Below are positions 56,589 through 64,000 of a DNA stretch of 64,000 nucleotides, piece by piece; position 1 is the first letter of the stretch, and each line of letters starts with the position of its first letter. A model generated the notes under the pieces. It ran no database searches. It worked only from the letters and a program-made list of their open reading frames with translations, and was not told the origin of the DNA. The translations under genes were made by a program, and so were the position numbers. Where the stretch lies: contig NZ_JACAOA010000006.1 in NCBI RefSeq assembly GCF_014049385.1, positions 1 through 64,000 of the forward strand, in the 5' to 3' direction. This DNA comes from Ruoffia halotolerans (GTDB lineage Bacteria > Bacillota > Bacilli > Lactobacillales > Aerococcaceae).

Positions 56589-57371
56589 ATGAGCCAAGCC
56601 TATGAAAAAGTCTTAAAAGCGAGAGATTTAAAAAGAATCTCAGCCATTGATATCATTGAGAATTTAACTGATTGGTTTATTGAATTACATGGAGACCGTC
56701 ATATGGAAGATGATAAATCCATTATTGGAGGTATAGGCATGTATGACGGGCAACCTATAACGATTATCGGTATTCAAAAAGGCCGTACAACCCGTGAGAA
56801 CATAGAACGAAACTTTGGGTCAGTCGGGCCGGGCGGTTACCGAAAAGCAATTCGCCTTGTCGAACAAGCGAATAAATTTAATCGTCCAATATTAACCTTA
56901 ATTAATACAGCTGGAGCACATGCCTCACCAGAATCAGAAGAGACAGGTATAGGGGAAGCAATCGCTCAATCACTATTAACTTTTGCGAAAGTTGAAGTTC
57001 CTACCTTATCGATAATTCTCGGAGAAGGAGGAAGCGGGGGAGCGCTAGCTTTGGCATTAACAGATGAAGTGTGGATGCTTGAGAATAGCGTTTACTCTAT
57101 TCTTTCTCCAGAAGGCTTTGCATCTATCTTATGGAAGGATGCGAATCTGGCTTCAAAAGCAGCGGATGTTATGAAACTTACTGCATCTGATTTACACGAA
57201 TTAAAAGTCGTAGAAAAAATCATTCCAGAGATAAATCATGGAGTTCCTTTAAACCGAGATGTCATCTTAAAACGGACTATAAATAATATTAAAGCGAAGT
57301 TTAAGGAATTAAATCAGCTGGATGTAGAAACACGATTAGCCAATCGTAATAAACGATTTAGATCTTTTTAA
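56589..57371 (+). CDS. accA: Acetyl-CoA carboxylase carboxyltransferase alpha subunit AccA
   Basis: 260 residues, the short Lactobacillales form. LHGDRHMEDDKSIIGGIG near the start, NTAGAHASPESEETG near 105-120 and GEGGSGGALALAL near 143-155 are typical. Last gene of the operon, followed by a terminator. Confidence 0.95.
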   Translation: MSQAYEKVLKARDLKRISAIDIIENLTDWFIELHGDRHMEDDKSIIGGIGMYDGQPITIIGIQKGRTTRENIERNFGSVGPGGYRKAIRLVEQANKFNRPILTLINTAGAHASPESEETGIGEAIAQSLLTFAKVEVPTLSIILGEGGSGGALALALTDEVWMLENSVYSILSPEGFASILWKDANLASKAADVMKLTASDLHELKVVEKIIPEINHGVPLNRDVILKRTINNIKAKFKELNQLDVETRLANRNKRFRSF

Positions 57372-57382
57372 GAGATAAAATA

Positions 57383-57424
57383 AATAAGTGTTAGTGAAAT
57401 AGTTCACTGACTCTTATTTTTTGT
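57383..57424 (+). terminator. Terminator of the fab operon
   Basis: AATAAG-TTAGTGAA pairs with TTCACTGA-CTTATT with a 2-nt internal loop on each side, then TTTTTTG. Confidence 0.88.
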
Positions 57425-59047
<1,623 letters not shown>

Positions 59048-59049
59048 TC

Positions 59050-60027
59050 ATGGCTCAAATGACAATGATTCAAGCGATCACAAACGCTTTAGAAATTGAA
59101 CTAGGCAACGATGACCGTACTTTAGTCTTCGGTGAAGACGTAGGAGCTAACGGTGGGGTATTCCGTGCCACAGAAGGCTTACAAGATAAATTTGGAGAGG
59201 AACGTGTATTTAACACACCTTTAGCAGAATCTGGTATCGGTGGTTTAGCCGTTGGTTTAACATTTGAAAACTTCCGTCCAATTATGGAAATCCAATTCTT
59301 CGGATTTGTTTTCGAAGTTATGGACTCAATTGTAGGACAAGCAGCGCGTACTCGTTACCGTACAGGTGGATCACGCACTATGCCAATCACAATCCGTTCA
59401 CCTTTCGGTGGAGGAGTAGCAACACCAGAAATGCATGCGGACTCATTAGAAGGTCTAATTGCACAATCACCTGGTATTAAAGTTGTTATCCCATCTAACC
59501 CATATGATGCTAAAGGATTATTAATCTCTGCAATTCGTGATAATGACCCTGTTGTTTACTTAGAACATATGAAACTTTACCGTTCATTCCGTGAGGAAGT
59601 TCCAGAAGAAGAATATACAGTTCCATTAGGGAAAGCGAACATTGTTAAAGAAGGAACTGACGTTTCTATCATCACTTACGGTGCAATGGTTCGTGAAGCA
59701 ATTTCAGCAGCAGAAGCGCTTGAAAAAGAAGGTATCTCAGCTGAAATCGTTGACTTACGTACTGTTCACCCATTAGATATCGAAACAATCGTTGCTTCAG
59801 CTGAAAAAACTGGACGTGTTGTCGTTGTGCAAGAAGCACAACGTCAAGCCGGTGTTGGTGAGAAAGTAATTTCTGAAATTTCACAACGTGCAATTCTTTC
59901 ACTAAAAGCTCCAATTGGATTCGTAGCAGCTCCAAACACTGTCTTCTCATTCGGTATGGCAGAAAAAGACTGGTTACCAAATGCTGATGATATCGTAGCA
60001 AAAGTAAAAGAAGCTACTGATTTCTAA
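59050..60027 (+). CDS. pdhB: Pyruvate dehydrogenase E1 beta subunit
   Basis: 325 residues of transketolase-like fold: [17 protein letters not shown] near 28, the pyrimidine-domain [28 protein letters not shown] and [23 protein letters not shown] lies in the end of pdhA. Confidence 0.96.
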   Translation: MAQMTMIQAITNALEIELGNDDRTLVFGEDVGANGGVFRATEGLQDKFGEERVFNTPLAESGIGGLAVGLTFENFRPIMEIQFFGFVFEVMDSIVGQAARTRYRTGGSRTMPITIRSPFGGGVATPEMHADSLEGLIAQSPGIKVVIPSNPYDAKGLLISAIRDNDPVVYLEHMKLYRSFREEVPEEEYTVPLGKANIVKEGTDVSIITYGAMVREAISAAEALEKEGISAEIVDLRTVHPLDIETIVASAEKTGRVVVVQEAQRQAGVGEKVISEISQRAILSLKAPIGFVAAPNTVFSFGMAEKDWLPNADDIVAKVKEATDF

Positions 60028-60108
60028 ATATAAATACTTAGGGTAGGACTGCTACTCTTTGGTTATTTGTTAAACATATCTGAAAACGAGAAAGGATGTA
60101 AACACCCA

Positions 60109-61776
60109 ATGGCATTTAAATTTAAATTACCTGAATTAGGCGAAGGTATCGTTGAAGGTGAAGTTGTATCTTGGTTAGTTGCTGAAGGCGACCAAGTTCA
60201 AGAAGACGATATTTTAGTAGAAATTCAAAATGATAAAGCAGTAGAAGAATTACCTTCTCCAGTAAGTGGAACAGTTTCAAAAATTGTTGCACAAGAAGGT
60301 GAAGTAACAACAGTTGGTCAAGTACTAATAGAAATTGACGCACCTGGTTACGAAGATGAAGCTGAAGAAGAAGCGGCTCCAGCAGCACCAGCAACTCCAG
60401 CTCCAGCAGCACCAGTAGCTAAACCAGCAGCAGGTGGATCTAACTTCATGTTCCGTTTACCAGAATTAGGTGAAGGAATTGTTGAAGGTGAAGTTGTATC
60501 TTGGTTAGTAGCTGAAGGCGATACAGTTGAAGAAGATCAAATTCTTGTAGAAATTCAAAACGATAAAGCAGTAGAAGAACTACCATCACCATACGCTGGT
60601 AAAGTAGTTAAAATCCATGCATCAGAAGGAACAGTTGCAGTCGTTGATGATATCTTAGTTGAAATTGATGCACCGGACTACGAAGGTTCAGGCGAAGATA
60701 CTCAATCAACTCCAGCATCACCAACAGGTGAAGCAGGCGAAGATCCAGCACAACAACCTGCTGATTCTAACGCTCAACCTGTAGCATCTACAGGTACTGC
60801 AGGCGTAAATAGCGCAACAGGACGCGTTCTAGCAATGCCTTCTGTACGTAAATTAGCACGTGACAAAGGAATTGATATCACATCAGTAACACCATCTGGT
60901 AAAGGTGGACGTGTTACAGCTGATGACGTGAATAACTTTGATCCAAATCAAACAACAGCTCAAGCTCCAGTGGCAGTAGCAGCACAAACTGAAACAGCTT
61001 CTGAAGTGAAAGCAGCTCCAGCTAAAGCAGCACCAGCTAAAACAGCAGAACCAGCTTCTGTACCAGTTTCAGAACGTCAAACTCGCGAACCTATGTCAGG
61101 TATGCGTAAAGCAATTGCTCGTGCAATGGTTAACTCTAAACATACAGCACCTCATGTTACATTACATGACGAAATTGAAGTTTCTAAATTATGGGATCAC
61201 CGTAAGAAATTCAAAAATGTTGCTGCAGAACGCGATACTAAATTAACATTTTTACCATATGTTGTTAAAGCTTTAGTAGCAGCTGTTAAGAAATACCCAG
61301 TATTAAACGCATCGATTGATGACTCAACTAACGAAATAGTTTACAAAAACTACTTCAATATCGGAATTGCAACAGATACAGATCGTGGATTATACGTACC
61401 AAATATTAAAGATGCTAACGCATTAAGCATGTTTGATATTGCTGACGCAATCACTGATTTATCAAGTAAAGCTCACGAAGGTAAATTATCTGCTACTGAA
61501 ATGGGAGATGGAACTGTTACAATTTCAAATATCGGTTCTGCAGGTGGTAAATGGTTCACACCAGTTATCAATTATCCAGAAGTAGCTATCTTAGGTTTCG
61601 GTTCAATTGTACAACAACCTGTTGTTAATGACGAAGGTGAATTAGCAGTTGGACGTGTTGTTAAATTGTCATTAAGTTTTGACCACCGTATCGTTGACGG
61701 TGCTACAGCACAACACGCTATGAACGAAATCAAACGTTACTTAGCAGATCCAGAATTATTGTTAATGGAAGGATAA
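60109..61776 (+). CDS. pdhC: Dihydrolipoamide acetyltransferase E2 with two lipoyl domains
   Basis: 555 residues. Two near-identical lipoyl domains (about 1-80 and 109-190), each with the lipoylated Lys in QNDKAVEELPSP, joined by Ala/Pro linkers. A peripheral subunit-binding domain (about 240-280, MPSVRKLARDKGIDITSVTPSGKGGRV) and the catalytic domain follow, with the His in SFDHRIVDG near the C-terminus. Start at ATG 60109 after AAAGGATG; an upstream TTG at 60067 is not homologous. Confidence 0.95.
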   Translation: MAFKFKLPELGEGIVEGEVVSWLVAEGDQVQEDDILVEIQNDKAVEELPSPVSGTVSKIVAQEGEVTTVGQVLIEIDAPGYEDEAEEEAAPAAPATPAPAAPVAKPAAGGSNFMFRLPELGEGIVEGEVVSWLVAEGDTVEEDQILVEIQNDKAVEELPSPYAGKVVKIHASEGTVAVVDDILVEIDAPDYEGSGEDTQSTPASPTGEAGEDPAQQPADSNAQPVASTGTAGVNSATGRVLAMPSVRKLARDKGIDITSVTPSGKGGRVTADDVNNFDPNQTTAQAPVAVAAQTETASEVKAAPAKAAPAKTAEPASVPVSERQTREPMSGMRKAIARAMVNSKHTAPHVTLHDEIEVSKLWDHRKKFKNVAAERDTKLTFLPYVVKALVAAVKKYPVLNASIDDSTNEIVYKNYFNIGIATDTDRGLYVPNIKDANALSMFDIADAITDLSSKAHEGKLSATEMGDGTVTISNIGSAGGKWFTPVINYPEVAILGFGSIVQQPVVNDEGELAVGRVVKLSLSFDHRIVDGATAQHAMNEIKRYLADPELLLMEG

Positions 61777-61789
61777 GGTGAATAAATAA

Positions 61790-63196
61790 ATGGTAGTTGG
61801 AGATTTCGCAGTTGAATTAGATACAGTAGTTATCGGTTCAGGCCCTGGTGGATATGTTGCAGCGATTCGTGCAGCACAACTGGGCCAAAAAGTTACCATC
61901 ATTGAACGTGAACATATTGGTGGGGTTTGTTTAAACGTAGGATGTATTCCTTCTAAAGCACTTATTAGTGCTGGACATGCATACCACAATGCACAAAACA
62001 GTGAAGTATTTGGTGTAACAACTAACGAAGTTAAATTAGACTTCAAACGCACACAAGAATGGAAAGACAACACAGTTGTTGCCAAATTAACGGGTGGCGT
62101 TGAAATGTTACTGAAAAAGAATAAAGTTGAAATCATTAAGGGAGAAGCTTTCTTACAAGATGATCATCATTTACGTGTTATTCATGAAGATGGCGCAGAA
62201 AGTTATTCATACAAAAATGCAATCATCGCCACAGGTTCTCGACCAATTGAAATCCCAGGATTCAAATTTGGTGGACGTGTTATCGATTCAACTGGTGCTT
62301 TAAACTTAACAGAAGTACCTAAAAAATTAGTTGTTATTGGTGGTGGAGTGATTGGTTCGGAATTAGGTATGGCTTATGCTAACTTAGGTTCTGAAGTAAC
62401 TATCCTTGAAGGTTCACCTCAATTATTACCATCGTTTGAAAAAGACATGGTAAGAGTTGTTGAGAAAGAAATGAAAAACCGTAATATGACTGTTCATACA
62501 GGCGCAATGGCTAAAGAAGCAGTTGATAACGGAGATTCAGTTACTGTTAAATTTGAAGTTAACGGTAAAGAAGAAGAAGTAAATGCTGATTACGTATTAG
62601 TATCAGTAGGACGTCGTCCAAACACTGACGAAATGGGCTTAGAGTTAGCAGGCGTTAAGATGACTGATCGTGGTTTAATCGAAGTTGATAACCAAGGTCG
62701 TACTAACTTACCTAACATCTATGCAATTGGTGATATCGTTGCTGGTGCGGCATTAGCACATAAAGCTTCATACGAAGGTAAAGTTGCAGCAGCTGCAATC
62801 AGTGGAGAAGCTGATACTGTAGATTACGTTGCAATGCCAGCTGTAGCATTTACAGATCCAGAATTAGCTTCTGGAGGTCATACTGCAAAAACAGCTAAAG
62901 ATGCTGGATTATCAGTTAAAGCATCTAAATTCCCATTCGGTGGTAACGGTCGTGCAATTTCATTAGACCAAACTGAAGGATTCGTTCGTTTAGTAACTAC
63001 AACAGAAGATAATATTCTTGTTGGTGCTCAAGTAGTAGGTCCGAACGCATCCGAGGTAATAACTGAATTAATCCTTGCTGTAGAAGGTGGCTTAAATGCA
63101 GAAGATTTAGCATTAACTATTCACTCTCACCCATCATTAGGTGAAGTTGTAATGGATACTGCTGAATTAGCATTAGGACAACCCATCCACATTTAA
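61790..63196 (+). CDS. pdhD: Dihydrolipoamide dehydrogenase E3
   Basis: 468 residues. FAD loop [17 protein letters not shown], redox-active disulfide [16 protein letters not shown] loop [32 protein letters not shown] and the terminal HSHPSLGE (catalytic His). Reoxidises lipoamide. It ends the pdh operon. Confidence 0.96.
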   Translation: MVVGDFAVELDTVVIGSGPGGYVAAIRAAQLGQKVTIIEREHIGGVCLNVGCIPSKALISAGHAYHNAQNSEVFGVTTNEVKLDFKRTQEWKDNTVVAKLTGGVEMLLKKNKVEIIKGEAFLQDDHHLRVIHEDGAESYSYKNAIIATGSRPIEIPGFKFGGRVIDSTGALNLTEVPKKLVVIGGGVIGSELGMAYANLGSEVTILEGSPQLLPSFEKDMVRVVEKEMKNRNMTVHTGAMAKEAVDNGDSVTVKFEVNGKEEEVNADYVLVSVGRRPNTDEMGLELAGVKMTDRGLIEVDNQGRTNLPNIYAIGDIVAGAALAHKASYEGKVAAAAISGEADTVDYVAMPAVAFTDPELASGGHTAKTAKDAGLSVKASKFPFGGNGRAISLDQTEGFVRLVTTTEDNILVGAQVVGPNASEVITELILAVEGGLNAEDLALTIHSHPSLGEVVMDTAELALGQPIHI

Positions 63197-63206
63197 TTTA
63201 ATTTTT

Positions 63207-63243
63207 GAGAGAGTAAGTAAAAAACTTACTCTCTCTTTTTTTT
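63207..63243 (+). terminator. Terminator of the pdh operon
   Basis: GAGAGAGTAAGT pairs perfectly with ACTTACTCTCTC across a 5-nt loop, followed by eight Ts. Confidence 0.95.
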
Positions 63244-63670
63244 GCATATTTTATAAACTATAACAACATGTGGGTGTGTATAAAGTACAAAAGAACACTA
63301 AAAAAACTTGAAATATTGAAAAATAAATTGTTTTTATTTTTTTGTATGCATTGGATTTAATCTAGGTGGTAGCGCAATCATTATGAAATATATAAAAATA
63401 ATCGCCCGAAAAAATTAAAATAAAAAATAAAATATTTTTTGTTAGTAAACTTAATGCAAAAAAATAAAAACTATAATGTTAAATATATTCAAGGTCAATA
63501 TAATCCTACACAAAAAAACGCTGTGATTACTGACTAGTAAGTATTTGTGTTAATGTAATTTCCATGGTAAAATAAAAAATGTTGAATAAATATTTATTAG
63601 CTTATTATTTGACGTGATACAAACTATAAAAAGTTTGTGCACAATATTTTTAAAGAAAGAGGGGTCGCTT
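63244..63670 (+). promoter_or_regulatory. AT-rich leader of the ATP synthase operon
   Basis: No gene seen. The best promoter is TTGTGT (63545-63550), a 17-bp spacer and TAAAAT (63568-63573), about 97 nt before atpB. No atpI-like frame is present. The RBS GAAAGAGGGG lies at 63656-63664. Confidence 0.6.
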
Positions 63671-64000
63671 TTGAGTGAGACAAAATTAGTTAATATATTC
63701 GGTATTAATGTTGGATTTAATACATTAGTTGCAATGATTGCTACTTTGATTATTGTATTTCTTCTATCTTTATTTTTCACACGTAAACTGAAGGTTGAGA
63801 ATCCTGGAAAGACACAAACTGTCTTTGAGTATTTAATATCATTTATTAATGGGATTGTTGAGGAATCTTTTGGTAATCAAATTCAACCTGTCTACGTCAT
63901 GTTAGCTTTGACGCTATTTCTATTCGTTTTCGTATCAAATGTGCTTGGTTTACCATTTTTAGTGGAAGCTCATGAGATTTCGTATTGGAAAAGTCCGACA
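63671..64000 (+). CDS. atpB: ATP synthase F0 subunit a, 5' part (cut by window end)
   Basis: 110 codons from a TTG start after AGAGGGG. The reading LSETKLVNIFGINVGFNTLV, a membrane helix, FTRKLKVENPGKTQTVFEYL, a second hydrophobic helix, VSNVLGLPF and YWKSPT match the N-terminal half of Bacillota AtpB. It forms the proton half-channels beside the c-ring. It is absent from simple ATG-based searches because of the TTG start and the truncation. Confidence 0.88.
   Translation, partial: MSETKLVNIFGINVGFNTLVAMIATLIIVFLLSLFFTRKLKVENPGKTQTVFEYLISFINGIVEESFGNQIQPVYVMLALTLFLFVFVSNVLGLPFLVEAHEISYWKSPT

Noticed and set aside
60122-60412. Leu-rich minus-strand frame
   Set aside because: Shadow of the repetitive lipoyl domain and Ala/Pro linker of PdhC.
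63550-63780. 76-codon minus-strand frame over the atp leader and atpB
   Set aside because: It lies antisense to atpB and has no family features.

Overview
The window is low-GC Gram-positive (Bacillota) chromosome. Gene order and content point to Lactobacillales: a cggR-gap-pgk-tpi-gpmI-eno glycolytic cluster, a streptococcus-type fabT-fabH-acpP-fabK-fabD-fabG-fabF-accB-fabZ-accC-accD-accA operon, an NADP-type gdhA, a pdhABCD operon and a seven-gene comG operon. I lean towards an Aerococcaceae-like organism, but the sequence alone does not fix the genus.

Layout. 0-2 kb: a secreted metallophosphatase behind a four-repeat PhoP-type box. 2-3 kb: clpP under a CtsR operator. 3-10.2 kb: the central glycolytic cluster. 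10.4-12.2 kb: an LPXTG surface-protein gene with four repeats of about 129 residues, broken by two frameshifts. 12.4-18.4 kb: a PHP phosphoesterase, a Nudix hydrolase and ArsR regulator (minus strand), then secG, a carboxylesterase, rnr and smpB. 18.4-21.4 kb (minus strand): a KdgT-type permease, RNase J and rpoY. 21.7-26 kb: comGA-GG. 26-39.1 kb: a housekeeping string of M24 peptidase, asp23, nusB, a secreted DUF1002-type protein, folD, xseA, xseB, ispA, a TlyA-type methylase, recN, miaA, hflX and def. 39.2-45.2 kb: a decayed island integrated in the 3' end of tRNA-Arg(UCU). 45.5-47.5 kb: a GNAT acetyltransferase and gdhA. 47.7-57.4 kb: the fatty-acid operon. 57.9-63.2 kb: pyruvate dehydrogenase. 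From 63.67 kb: the start of the ATP synthase operon (atpB, cut by the window end).

Metabolic logic. Glycolysis makes pyruvate, PDH makes acetyl-CoA, and the acc/fab operon uses it. The regulators fit this flow: a CggR-type repressor at the head of the glycolytic cluster, three FabT-like palindromes over the fab promoter, and a catabolite (cre-like) site over the pdh promoter.

The accessory region is the tRNA-Arg island. A 32-bp exact direct repeat of the tRNA 3' end (39201-39232 and 45213-45244) bounds it. It holds a tyrosine-recombinase pseudogene whose catalytic tyrosine position reads Gln, an IS3-family insertion with a damaged orfB, a ferric-reductase-like flavocytochrome, a 142-bp nested palindromic element, an IS30 transposase fragment, a frameshifted zinc-ribbon membrane protein and an XRE regulator with a nonsense codon. 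The flavocytochrome is the only clearly intact cargo gene of normal length. I found no convincing new multi-gene system. The best leads are the 142-bp palindrome, the four-segment attenuator-like structure at 47521-47588, the PhoP, FabT and ComX-type control sites, and the broken repeat adhesin.
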